Source of the DNA: Methylohalobius crimeensis 10Ki
GTDB taxonomy: Bacteria; Pseudomonadota; Gammaproteobacteria; Methylococcales; Methylothermaceae
Direction of reading: 5' to 3'
Length of the DNA: 64,000 nt
Assembly (NCBI RefSeq): GCF_000421465.1
Contig: NZ_ATXB01000002.1
Coordinates: 300,690-364,689, forward strand
This document shows positions 54,352 through 62,886 of the stretch, one piece after another; within the stretch, counting starts at the first letter, position 1, and each line of letters begins with the position of its first letter. A model generated the notes under the pieces. That model was not told the origin of the DNA and did not search any database. It worked only from the letters and a program-made list of their open reading frames with translations. Both the position numbers and the translations under genes were made by a program.

Positions 54352-56645
54352 GATCGGCTCAGTCTCACGGACCAACCGACACCCAGAGGGACATGGTGGT
54401 ATCTGAATCTTGACTTCTGTTGACTGGAGCGCCGGTTGGAGTCGGGAGCCGGAGAAAACCCTCCGGGACACGCTGTAAATACCTCCGTGTACGCTCGAAT
54501 CGCGGCATCCCTGCCGCGAACGGTCCCCGAGGGTTCTCCCCGGCTCTCACCATGAATATCCACACTGCCTAACATCGCAATCAACGGAACCCCCACCAAA
54601 ACCGGCGCCTCGCTTATCCGGCGGACAAGCGCCTCGGGCAAAACGGCGGTCGAATCCGGCCGGGACTCACTCACTCGGAAAACCCCGTCGCCGCTGCGAT
54701 CCAGCACCCACGCCAAGGCTACCGGATGCATCCCCATCCCTGGTTCCAGGTAGTCCGGCCAATGTTCATCGTAGCAAACAATCAGAATGCGGTCGGTTTC
54801 CGTCCGCAGGCGACTCCAGGCATCCAACCAGGCTGCGGCCACGGTGGCTTCCGCGCCTCCCAAAGCGGTGCTGGCCCGCCGGCAGCCGGTGGCAATGCTC
54901 CAGTAACCGGCGGCGGTATTATGGACCGAATTATGAAACTGGGTCGGAGAAACCCAGCCGTCCGGCTTGGCCAGTTCGATGCACAGGCGATCGGTCACCT
55001 GCATCTCGCCGCCCACGCTGGCGAACACCGCCGGCAATTGAGCCGGATCGATCCCCGCTCGCTCGCAGGCCAGCGAAGCGGCGCACAAAGCCAACCGGGT
55101 GGCCTGACTGGTACGACGGCGAATCGCCGCCGGGATGCGCTTCGGGTCGAGCGGATCGGCGGCGATCCCCATGGATTCTGATAGCTCCGGTTCGGCGGTA
55201 CAGACGGCCCAACCGGTCAAAGCAATCGATTCTTCGTCTTGTTTCGGGCTTTCCTCCTCCTTCCCGTCAGCATATGCCAAGGAGGGGGGAGGAGACGGTC
55301 GGGAAGGACGCCGTGAATCCGTCCCTGGAGGGCTTCCCCCCACCCAACCCTCCCCCCATTGGGGGGAGGGCAAGGGAGGGGGGGCGCGAAGACCTTCCCG
55401 AGCGTCTCCTCCTCCCTCCGACCACCGGAAACCCCGACCGGGCAAGTCTTCCCCCGACCGGGCCAAAAGCACGCTGGCATTGCTGCCGCCGAAGCCGAAG
55501 GCGTTGCAGAGAGCCACCACCGTATCGGTGGATGCCGGCCCTTCGAGTAGATGAATGGGACATTCCGGGTCGGGTCGCCGGAGACCGGTGGTGCCGGGCA
55601 GCCGCCCGTTCCGCAATGCCGCGAAAGTGACGATGGACTCCAGCGCCCCCGATGCGCCCAAGGTGTGACCCAACAGCCCCTTGACTCCGCTGCCCGGCAC
55701 TTGCCGACCGAACAGGCGCGCCACCGCCCGCGCCTCGGATAAATCGTTGAGGGCGGTGGCGGTGGCGTGGAGGTTGACGTAGCCGACTGATTCCGGCTCC
55801 AAACCGGCCAAAGCCAGCGCCGCGCGCATGGCGGCTTCGGCTCCGCGGCCTTCCGGGTCGGGCGCGGACATGTGATGGGCATCGGAGGATTCACCCACCG
55901 CGAGCAAATGGGGACAAGACTGGTTGTCCGCTCCGCTTCGTTCCAGCAGAAGCAGGGCCGCCGCCTCGCCGATATTGATCCCTTCCCGATCGGCGTCCAT
56001 GGGCCGGCAAAGTCCGGCGGCGATCAGATCGAGGCTGTGGAAGCCGCGCAGGGTCAGCCGGCACAGGGTGTCCACTCCGGCCACCAACACCGCATCGCAG
56101 ATGCCGGTCTGAAGCAGACGCTGTCCCGCGCCCATGGCCTTGGCGCTGGAGGAACAGGCGGTGGAAACGGCATACACCGGCCCTTGGAGGCCCAATTCCA
56201 GACCCAGGAACTCGGCGGTGGCCTGGATCGCATGGCGCCGCAAAAAATTGAAATCGGCGGGCATGGTTCCGTGGGCGACGAAATGGGCGTAAGCTTCTTC
56301 CGAGTCGTAAATCCCCGAAGTGCTGGTTCCCAAAATCAAGCCCACCCGTCCGGCGCCATACCGATCCAGCGCCGCGGCCACCCGGTCGCGGAAGTCCTCG
56401 CGATTCAGCGCCGCCAACGCCAGGCGGGCATTGCGGCAGGCATAGGCAGCCATTTCCGAGCGAATCGTGGGGAGGGAATCGACGTATTCCCCCACCACCG
56501 TCTCGAACGGAAGTGGAAATAAGCGCATCGGCGTCAAGCAGGGTTGGTTGCCTCGAATGGCGGCATGCAGTGCCGCGGGGCCGGAACCGGCGGCGGACAG
56601 GCACTGCCAGGCGGTAACGGCAACGGGATCGATGCGGCCGCTCAT
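54348..56645 (-). CDS. Ketosynthase fused to chain-length factor (polyene type)
   Basis: 765 residues. Residues 1-396 are a FabF-type ketosynthase: Cys164 (STACSSSAKA), His293 (NLHATAT) and His327 (GLLGHTLGASG), ending FGFGGSNASVLLAR. Residues about 474-690 match the stand-alone 'ketoacyl synthase chain-length factor' of aryl polyene loci (IALTGWAVCTAEPEL; FHNSVHNTAAGYWSIATG; VCYDEHWPDYLEPGMGM). The linker (about 409-455) is read from a 139-bp inverted-repeat element, and the tail (about 700-733) from another. These are normally two genes; the fusion may be accidental yet keeps the frame. Confidence 0.85.
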   Translation of the reverse strand: MSGRIDPVAVTAWQCLSAAGSGPAALHAAIRGNQPCLTPMRLFPLPFETVVGEYVDSLPTIRSEMAAYACRNARLALAALNREDFRDRVAAALDRYGAGRVGLILGTSTSGIYDSEEAYAHFVAHGTMPADFNFLRRHAIQATAEFLGLELGLQGPVYAVSTACSSSAKAMGAGQRLLQTGICDAVLVAGVDTLCRLTLRGFHSLDLIAAGLCRPMDADREGINIGEAAALLLLERSGADNQSCPHLLAVGESSDAHHMSAPDPEGRGAEAAMRAALALAGLEPESVGYVNLHATATALNDLSEARAVARLFGRQVPGSGVKGLLGHTLGASGALESIVTFAALRNGRLPGTTGLRRPDPECPIHLLEGPASTDTVVALCNAFGFGGSNASVLLARSGEDLPGRGFRWSEGGGDAREGLRAPPPLPSPQWGEGWVGGSPPGTDSRRPSRPSPPPSLAYADGKEEESPKQDEESIALTGWAVCTAEPELSESMGIAADPLDPKRIPAAIRRRTSQATRLALCAASLACERAGIDPAQLPAVFASVGGEMQVTDRLCIELAKPDGWVSPTQFHNSVHNTAAGYWSIATGCRRASTALGGAEATVAAAWLDAWSRLRTETDRILIVCYDEHWPDYLEPGMGMHPVALAWVLDRSGDGVFRVSESRPDSTAVLPEALVRRISEAPVLVGVPLIAMLGSVDIHGESRGEPSGTVRGRDAAIRAYTEVFTACPGGFSPAPDSNRRSSQQKSRFRYHHVPLGVGWSVRLSRS
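54446..54546. repeat. Family 2 palindromic element inside the chain-length factor tail
   Basis: A 101-bp element with 24-bp inverted ends (54446-54469 and 54523-54546, three mismatches) whose outer part is GAGCCGG. It is read through in frame near the 3' end of the ketosynthase/chain-length factor gene. Short forms of the same ends occur at 29921 and 51123. Confidence 0.7.
55281..55419. repeat. Inverted-repeat element forming the ketosynthase-CLF linker
   Basis: 139 bp with 27-bp inverted ends (55281-55307 and 55393-55419, 25 of 27 matching) and a central hairpin CCCTCCCCCC-ATT-GGGGGGAGGG (55348-55370). On the coding strand it gives a low-complexity Pro/Gly/Trp linker (LPSPQWGEGWVGG). It lies exactly between the two domains. 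Confidence 0.8.
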
Positions 56646-56646
56646 T

Positions 56647-57057
56647 TCAAGGACGCCGCTCCGGCGCGATCATGGGACGCTCCTGGGCACGCCAGCGGGC
56701 CATGTGTCCGGTGAGCATCCGCACGTCCTCGCAGCCGAGGCGACGCAAACCGGCGGCCGCGAAAGCGGCGCGGGGACCGTGTTCGCAAGTCACCGCCACC
56801 AGCCGCCGCCGGCAGGCTTCGATCACCACGTCCGGCGCGCCGGCGACATTCCAAAACGGCACGTGCACCGCGCCGGGAATATGCCCGCGACGGTATTCGA
56901 ACTTGGATCGCACATCCACCACCAGCGGCGCACCGGGGGTCTCGAGCGCTCGATCGAGGGTTTCGGGGGAAATTCCGGGATCGGCGCAGCCGGACAACAG
57001 CACGGCCAGCATGGGCGATCGTTTCAACCATTTATTCTGCATGATGGAATTTTGCAA
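56647..57057 (-). CDS. Rhodanese-like lipoprotein
   Basis: 136 residues; a Met at codon 6 is an alternative start. Lipobox LAVLLSGC (about residues 17-24), then a rhodanese domain: PLVVDVRSKFEYRRGHIPGA and the active Cys in VTCEHGPRAAFAA. It faces the periplasm. It sits directly between the MMPL exporter and the ketosynthase gene, so a link to polyene transport or envelope placement is likely, mechanism unknown. Confidence 0.8.
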   Translation of the reverse strand: MQNSIMQNKWLKRSPMLAVLLSGCADPGISPETLDRALETPGAPLVVDVRSKFEYRRGHIPGAVHVPFWNVAGAPDVVIEACRRRLVAVTCEHGPRAAFAAAGLRRLGCEDVRMLTGHMARWRAQERPMIAPERRP

Positions 57058-57070
57058 GTTTCAATAGAGC

Positions 57071-59383
57071 TTAGCATTCCTTTGGGAAAGGAGTGACGGA
57101 ATGGGCGGAAATCAGCGCCGGACACAGCAGGAATCCGATCCCCACCCCGCCGGTCACGGCGATCGACAGCATTTGCAGCACGGGGTTTTCGGCCAACCCC
57201 AAGGCGGCGAAGGCGGTGACCGTGGTCAGCATCGAAGCGCCCATGGCGCGATAAGTGGCCAGGGCGTCCCCGGCGCGGCGTTCGGTGTAGAAAATACCGT
57301 AATCGACGCAAATTGCAACGGCGAGCAAGGTGGCGATCAGATGAAAGAAACTCACCGGCTGAGCCAACGCCGCGAAACAGGCGAAGATGAACGCCATCCC
57401 CACCAGTCCGGGCATCAGTATCCGGGCCGCTTGCCCCAGGCTGCGGTAACGGACCGTCAGGAGCAAAAAGATAACCCCCACGCCGACGCCCAGGGCCTTT
57501 ACCGCGCGGCGGCGGTACCGTTCGGCCAGGGCATTGATTTGGTCCCGCTGACTGAAATAGCGCACCCCGGCCAAATCGTCCAAGGCCGCCGCCAACGCGG
57601 CGGGCTCGTGGGGGCCCAGCCAAAGGGCCAGATGAACCCCGTCCGGCGCTCGATCGATCTGGCCCACCAGTATTTCCTCGATGCCGGAATCGAGAATTTT
57701 TTCCGATTCCAACCACGCCGAGGACGTTTTGCCGGGAATTGCCAGCGCCAACGGCCCCGCCGCCAGCCCTTGAGCGCGAAGCGCCTCGCCCCAGGCAGAC
57801 GCGAATTGGGGGGTGATGCGGTCGCGATAATGTTGCCAGTTGGCTTGCTGTAACGCCTCGGACACCAGCCAAGGATAGATGCCCTGAAAATCGGCCAGCT
57901 TACCTTCCGTCTTCAAGCGACGCAGAATCCGGGTGGCGGCCTCGGCGCGCTGCAAGCCGGTCTCCAGATCCGACGCCTCGACCAGTACCGCCCGCCCCGG
58001 CTCGATATCGCCCAGGCGAGAACGCAGCTCCCGATCCACGCGGCGCAGCCGGGAATCGATCTCGGCCAGGCGTTCCAGATCGTCCAACCATTGGAGCCGC
58101 GGCAAAAACCAGAGCACCGGCGCCAACAGCAGGGCCACGCCCGCCAACACCCGGCGGGGATATTTTCGGCACAGGCCCAGCCAGGCCTCTAAACCGAGCA
58201 GGCGCGGCGGCCCCGCCATGCCGCCGCTCACCCACACCGGCAGCAGATAACGGGTGACCAGCACCGCGGCCAGGATGCCCATCCCGGCGAACGCCGCGGT
58301 TTGCTGGAATCCGGGATAGCCGGTGGCGGCCAGGGCCAGATAGCCGATCAAGGTGGTGAGCGCGCCCATGCCCAGGGCCGGCCACAAGCGCCGCGCCACC
58401 CGATCGGTCCCGCCCTCTTCCCGGCAATGGGCCAACAGATGGATGGGATAATCCACGCACACGCCGATCAAGGTCGCCCCCAGGGCCAAGGTCAAACCGT
58501 GGACGTAACCGAAGAGCCACTGGGTGGCCAGCGCCCCGCTGCCGAAGGCGAAAGCCAACACCAGCGAGATCGCGGGCAGGCTGCGCCAAGTTCGAAACAG
58601 TCCCCAGAGAACCGCGACGACCCCCAGGCTGGAAGCGAGGGTGACGCGGCTGACGTCGCTTTGAATTCGATCCTGGGCGACGGCGGCGAAGACCGGCACG
58701 CCGGTCATGCGCAAGCGGTACGCCTCGCCGTGGCGGCGGTTGAGCCGGGCGAAGACTTGCCGCAGCGCCTCCTGAAGCGCTTGCTGGCGGTCGCTGTCGA
58801 AAGGCTCGAACTTGCTTTCCAGAACGATGGGATAAAAGGCGTCCCGCCTTTCGGCCTCGGGCTTCAAGCGGTCGCGCCAATCGGCAAAAGCGTGAAAGGT
58901 CAAAAGCAGCGGATCGTCGGGGGCGATCCGCTGGACCAGATCGCCGAACGGCGACAACAGCGCCCCTTTGAGCCTCTCGGCGCGCTGCGGCAGCGATTGG
59001 GGCGTAAGCAGTCGGGACGCCTCCTCGGCCGGATCGAGACTGTAGATGAGCGGGGCCCGAGCGGCGTACCCGCCCAGCATGCCGGCAAGGGAAAACGGCG
59101 GTTGGAACGCGGGCCAGACTCGAGCCACGCCCGCCACGGCCTGCGATTCCCGGATAAATGTTCGGGCGAAGGCGGACAAGCCGGAATCGGTTACGGATCG
59201 GGGTTCGATCGCCAACAGATAGCGGCGGGCGAACACCGAACGCTGGAACCGCGCCACCAATTGACCGCCTTCGTCGGAATGGCCCAGAAAGAACAGCGAG
59301 AGCCGGGTTTCCAGTCGCAACTGGGCAACCAACGCCGCGGCCATGACCGCCAGCAGGGCGAGAATCGCGAGGCGGCGCGTCAT
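57071..59383 (-). CDS. MMPL/RND-family exporter
   Basis: 770 residues in two similar halves, each with one N-terminal helix, a large periplasmic domain and a five-helix bundle (LGATLIGVCVDYPIHLLAHCREEG; LLAVAICVDYGIFYTERRAGDALATYRAMG). The Gly-x-x-x-Asp-Tyr motifs in helix 4 and 10 are the proton-relay positions of this family. Matches the exporter of aryl polyene and similar lipid loci. Overlaps the LolA-like gene upstream. Confidence 0.9.
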   Translation of the reverse strand: MTRRLAILALLAVMAAALVAQLRLETRLSLFFLGHSDEGGQLVARFQRSVFARRYLLAIEPRSVTDSGLSAFARTFIRESQAVAGVARVWPAFQPPFSLAGMLGGYAARAPLIYSLDPAEEASRLLTPQSLPQRAERLKGALLSPFGDLVQRIAPDDPLLLTFHAFADWRDRLKPEAERRDAFYPIVLESKFEPFDSDRQQALQEALRQVFARLNRRHGEAYRLRMTGVPVFAAVAQDRIQSDVSRVTLASSLGVVAVLWGLFRTWRSLPAISLVLAFAFGSGALATQWLFGYVHGLTLALGATLIGVCVDYPIHLLAHCREEGGTDRVARRLWPALGMGALTTLIGYLALAATGYPGFQQTAAFAGMGILAAVLVTRYLLPVWVSGGMAGPPRLLGLEAWLGLCRKYPRRVLAGVALLLAPVLWFLPRLQWLDDLERLAEIDSRLRRVDRELRSRLGDIEPGRAVLVEASDLETGLQRAEAATRILRRLKTEGKLADFQGIYPWLVSEALQQANWQHYRDRITPQFASAWGEALRAQGLAAGPLALAIPGKTSSAWLESEKILDSGIEEILVGQIDRAPDGVHLALWLGPHEPAALAAALDDLAGVRYFSQRDQINALAERYRRRAVKALGVGVGVIFLLLTVRYRSLGQAARILMPGLVGMAFIFACFAALAQPVSFFHLIATLLAVAICVDYGIFYTERRAGDALATYRAMGASMLTTVTAFAALGLAENPVLQMLSIAVTGGVGIGFLLCPALISAHSVTPFPKEC

Positions 59384-60012
59384 TTTCCGACCGCTTCCTC
59401 GCGCAGTCGGGCGATGGTGAAGCGCAGCCGGTCCCCCTGATCGTCCAGTATCAGTTCGGTCATGCTGCGATCGCCGTCGGGTTCGGTGATCTCAAGCACT
59501 CGCCGGCGTCCTTCCGCATCCCCCCGCAGGACAACGGTGCGGAAAGGGGCCGATTCCGGTTTTTTGGGGCTTAGATCCAGCCGCCAACCGTCGGCGGTCT
59601 CCCGATAATCCAATCGATATCGACGGCGGATCGGTTCGAGTTCTCCCCGCAAAAGATGCTGCAACAAGACGATGCCCTCCACCTGGGGCACCTCGGCCGG
59701 CAGCGGCAGGCGGCGGCGCTCCCCGATTCCGGGATCGTAGTACAACAGTTCGTCGGGAGCGGCGATCATAATGATCCGCTGCGGCGCCAACTGCAATTTG
59801 ACCAAGGTTCCGTCGGGATCGGCCAGCATGAAGCCGCTGCCTTGCCAAGGCTCGGCCAGGAGCGCCAGCAGGCGGGTTTCCTGGTAGCGAAACTGGATCG
59901 GCTCGGAGATATTCAACCGCTCGGCGGGATCGCCCGCCAACACCGCCGGCAACCACAAGGCGATCCACCAACGCCTGATTTTCCCCTCAGTCTTCCCAAA
60001 GACGCTTGCCAT
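59380..60012 (-). CDS. LolA-like outer-membrane lipoprotein carrier
   Basis: 210 residues from the ATG at 60012. Signal sequence (RRWWIALWLPAVLAGDPAE), then a LolA-type half barrel: IQFRYQETRLLALLAEPWQG, GTLVKLQLAPQRIIMIAAPDELLYYDPG, and the KPESAPFRTVVLR end. In polyene loci this protein is thought to pass the lipid-like product or acceptor across the periplasm. Overlaps both neighbours. Confidence 0.82.
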   Translation of the reverse strand: MASVFGKTEGKIRRWWIALWLPAVLAGDPAERLNISEPIQFRYQETRLLALLAEPWQGSGFMLADPDGTLVKLQLAPQRIIMIAAPDELLYYDPGIGERRRLPLPAEVPQVEGIVLLQHLLRGELEPIRRRYRLDYRETADGWRLDLSPKKPESAPFRTVVLRGDAEGRRRVLEITEPDGDRSMTELILDDQGDRLRFTIARLREEAVGK

Positions 60013-60598
60013 GCTTGACGACCTCGCGAAAAGTTTCCTGGGGCGGCGGAACCCGGCCCAGTTCCGGGAAGCGCCACCGCCGGTACAGATATTCGCCGCC
60101 CACCAGAACCGCCATGGCGAGATAGATGCCGTAACCGTGGAATCCCAGCCACGCCGATTGCGTTCCAACAAGCGTCAAACCGACGGAAACAGCCGCCGCG
60201 GCCAGAAAAAGACCGGTCCAGACAATGGTCAAACGTCGCAAATAGACGAGCAGATAGGGCGGAATATCCCGGAATTGCAGCCGCACCATGCGTTCGATCA
60301 GCGGCGGGGGATGCATCAAAGTGCGGCCGAATACCCACGCCACCCATACGAAAGCCACCGCCGGCACCCAGCGGGCCACCTGCGCGCCCATCCATAGATG
60401 GCCGCCGAGCAGGGCCAGCCCCAAGGCCAACCACAACCCGCGAATCGCTCCTTTGCCCCGCCAAGCCCGCCACAGCAGGACACTTCCGATCACCCAGGGA
60501 AGCGCCCCGCCCCCGCCTCGGGCGGCGAGGGCCTGGGCCAGAAAAGGATACGCCAAAAACAGAAACGTCAGCGCAACACCCGGCAACCAGCGGTGCAT
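59987..60598 (-). CDS. COG4648-type inner-membrane protein
   Basis: 203 residues, about six membrane helices (WLPGVALTFLFLAYPFLAQ; GLWLALGLALLGGHLWMG; MAVLVGGEYLYRRW). The PPLIERMVRLQFRDIPPYLLVYLRR-like loop (about residues 97-121) is typical of the small membrane protein always found with polyene ACPs. Function unknown. Starts one base after the ACP stop. Confidence 0.75.
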   Translation of the reverse strand: MHRWLPGVALTFLFLAYPFLAQALAARGGGGALPWVIGSVLLWRAWRGKGAIRGLWLALGLALLGGHLWMGAQVARWVPAVAFVWVAWVFGRTLMHPPPLIERMVRLQFRDIPPYLLVYLRRLTIVWTGLFLAAAAVSVGLTLVGTQSAWLGFHGYGIYLAMAVLVGGEYLYRRWRFPELGRVPPPQETFREVVKHGKRLWED

Positions 60599-60599
60599 G

Positions 60600-60875
60600 T
60601 CACCGGGCGCGATGGTCGGCCACGAATTCCGCCAGGGATTCGAGGGAAGCGAAAACTCGCGCGTTTCTCTCGTCGTTGGAAACCAGTTTGATGCCGTATT
60701 GGCGGTCCAACATCACTCCGATTTCCAGCGCGTCGATGGAGTCGAGTCCCAACCCCTCCCCGAACAGAGGAGCGTGGGGATCGATGTCTTCAGGGGCGAC
60801 ATCCTCCAAATGCAAGCCTTGAATGAGGAGTGCTTTCAGTTCTTGAATCAAATCGCTGTGGGTGGTAGTCGACAT
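60600..60875 (-). CDS. Acyl carrier protein
   Basis: 91 residues from the ATG at 60875. The phosphopantetheine site is the Ser in GLGLDSIDALEIG. A four-helix ACP with acidic helix 2 (LFGEGLGLDS...DRQYGIKL). It carries the growing chain for the ketosynthase at 56645. Only one ACP is visible; homologous clusters often have two, so another may lie outside this window. Confidence 0.92.
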   Translation of the reverse strand: MSTTTHSDLIQELKALLIQGLHLEDVAPEDIDPHAPLFGEGLGLDSIDALEIGVMLDRQYGIKLVSNDERNARVFASLESLAEFVADHRAR

Positions 60876-60888
60876 CGCAGTGGTTCGT

Positions 60889-61482
60889 TCAGTTGACAAT
60901 GGCGGCAACCTTGCCGTTTTTGAAGCGCACGATGAAGGTATCGAAGCGCGAGGCCCAATAGCGCCACTCGTTCATATCCAGCGACGCCGTTCCGGTAACG
61001 GGGGGATAACCGATGGCGGCGATCACCGCATCCTTGCGCATTCCCCGCGCCACCTTGCCGGCCCGGATATGCTTGCGCTCTTGGGCGGTAAATCGGCTCA
61101 AATCCAGTTTGGATCGGGCGAACATTTTGTGAAACGCCTGTTCCACCGTATCTCCGGTGTGTTTTTGGACGTTCTCGATTTCGATGCGAGGGCCGTCCGG
61201 CAACACCCGCACCACGAACCCTTTCCGCCCCCAGCCCGCCAGTTCCACCGGGGTGTTGACCGGGACCATCAAGCCGCGCCGGTAATTGGTGGTGCGATGG
61301 CGGTTTTTTTCGTACTGAAAGGCGAATTGGGTGTAATACTCCCCTCCCAGTTCGATGTTCGGCGGCATGGCGGACTCGGCGCCCTTGAATTTGGGGCAGC
61401 CGGTCAAGCCGACCAAGACCAGGATGCTTCCCCAAAACAAAAACAACGTACGCATCGAAAAACGGCGATCAAACATACCCAT
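60889..61482 (-). CDS. Lipoprotein with SmpA/BamE-like C-terminus
   Basis: 197 residues. Lipobox LVGLTGC near residue 29, and a C-terminal fold with MRKDAVIAAIGYPP...RYWASRFDTFIVRFKNGKVAAI, the pattern of SmpA/OmlA-type domains where a short helix is followed by a beta sheet. The middle (YTQFAFQYEKNRHRTTNYRR) is unassigned. A start at Met10 is possible. It is 13 bases before the ACP gene; probably the first gene of the polyene-type operon. Confidence 0.78.
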   Translation of the reverse strand: MGMFDRRFSMRTLFLFWGSILVLVGLTGCPKFKGAESAMPPNIELGGEYYTQFAFQYEKNRHRTTNYRRGLMVPVNTPVELAGWGRKGFVVRVLPDGPRIEIENVQKHTGDTVEQAFHKMFARSKLDLSRFTAQERKHIRAGKVARGMRKDAVIAAIGYPPVTGTASLDMNEWRYWASRFDTFIVRFKNGKVAAIVN

Positions 61483-61588
61483 CCCTCTTGTGTCGAGTGA
61501 ACAACCCGGCAGTGTAAGCTAAATATTACAGCGGCGGATTGGTTCTCAATCTAGCACATTTGGCGGATGGGCAGAATGCCTGCGGGGC

Positions 61589-62797
61589 TTACACGAACTG
61601 GCCGGCACACCAACCCGACGACCACGCCCACTGGAAGTTGTAGCCGCCCAGTTGGCCGGTCACGTCCACCACCTCGCCGATGAAATATAAATCGGGCACG
61701 ATCCGACTGGCCAGGGTCTTGGACGAAAGTTCGTCGCAATGCACCCCGCCCAAGGTCACTTCGGCGGTCCGGTAACCTTCCGTCCCTCCCGGCGTCACCC
61801 GCCACCGATGAATACATTCGCTTATCCGTTCGATCCCGGCATCTCCCACATGGGCCAGGGGACGATCGAGCCAGTGGGGTTCCAGCAGACGAGGCACCAG
61901 GCGTTTGGGCAAATACCTCGCCAGTGCCGTCTTGAGCCGTTGCTGGGGGTGATGCCTGCGAGCATTGCTTATAATTTCGCTCACCGCCCGGCCCGGCGAT
62001 AAATCGATGACCACCGCTTCCCCCGGCGTCCAATAGGAGGAGATTTGCAGGATGGCCGGACCGCTCAAACCCCGGTGGGTGAAAAGCATTTCCTCTTCGA
62101 AAGTCTGCCGCTCGACACTGACCCGCACGGACAAGCCGATGCCGGCCAGGTCGTGGAAACGGTTTTTGTCGCTGCCCTGCCAAACGAAAGGCACCAAGCC
62201 GGCCCGGGGCGGAATGATCGTGTGCCCGAAGCGCTCGGCGAGCCGATACCCGAACGGTGTGGCGCCCATTTTGGGAATCGACAAGCCTCCAGTGGCGATC
62301 ACCAAGGAGCGGCAGCGCCATTCCCCTTTTTCCCCCGCCAAGGCAAAGCCGCCCTCGAGCCCCGGCTCGATATCGGTGACGGCTGTCTTGAGGCGTAGAA
62401 TCACGCCCGCCTGTCGGCACTCGGCCAAGAGCATGTCCAAAATATCGCGCGCGCTTCGATCACAGTAAAGCCGGCCCCGGGTTTTCTCGTGATGGGGAAT
62501 GCGATGCCGCGCCACCAGATCGATGAAGTCCCACTGAGTGAAGCGGCTGAGCGCGGATTTGCAGAAATGGGGATTGCGGGACAGATAATGCTCGGCTTCC
62601 AGATACAGGTTGGTAAAATTGCACCGCCCGCCGCCGGACATGAGGATCTTCTTGCCGGCTTTGTTGGCATGATCGAGCACCAGCACCCGCCGCCCGCGCC
62701 GGCCGGCGGCAATGGCGCACATCAGACCGGCGGCGCCGGCGCCGAGGACGATCACGTCGAAGGATTGAACGGACACGGTCGTGGGGAGGTCGGGCAA
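61589..62797 (-). CDS. YhiN/HI0933-family flavoprotein
   Basis: 402 residues. FAD-binding DVIVLGAGAAGLMCAIAAG, then NKAGKKILMSGGGRCNFTN (family hallmark), GRLYCDRSARDILDML, IATGGLSIPKMGATPFGY and the C-terminal LYFIGEVVDVTGQLGGYNFQWAWSSG segment read in part. A predicted aminoacetone-oxidase-type NAD(P)/FAD protein of unclear physiological role; unrelated in family to the halogenase-like pair. Confidence 0.93.
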   Translation of the reverse strand: MPDLPTTVSVQSFDVIVLGAGAAGLMCAIAAGRRGRRVLVLDHANKAGKKILMSGGGRCNFTNLYLEAEHYLSRNPHFCKSALSRFTQWDFIDLVARHRIPHHEKTRGRLYCDRSARDILDMLLAECRQAGVILRLKTAVTDIEPGLEGGFALAGEKGEWRCRSLVIATGGLSIPKMGATPFGYRLAERFGHTIIPPRAGLVPFVWQGSDKNRFHDLAGIGLSVRVSVERQTFEEEMLFTHRGLSGPAILQISSYWTPGEAVVIDLSPGRAVSEIISNARRHHPQQRLKTALARYLPKRLVPRLLEPHWLDRPLAHVGDAGIERISECIHRWRVTPGGTEGYRTAEVTLGGVHCDELSSKTLASRIVPDLYFIGEVVDVTGQLGGYNFQWAWSSGWCAGQFV

Positions 62798-62886
62798 AAG
62801 GATATAATCCTACCCCATACGCACAAGTCGAGGGTCGAAAAATTACCGCCCACCATCATTTAAACATTCCCGGCGTCGGTCTCGCT

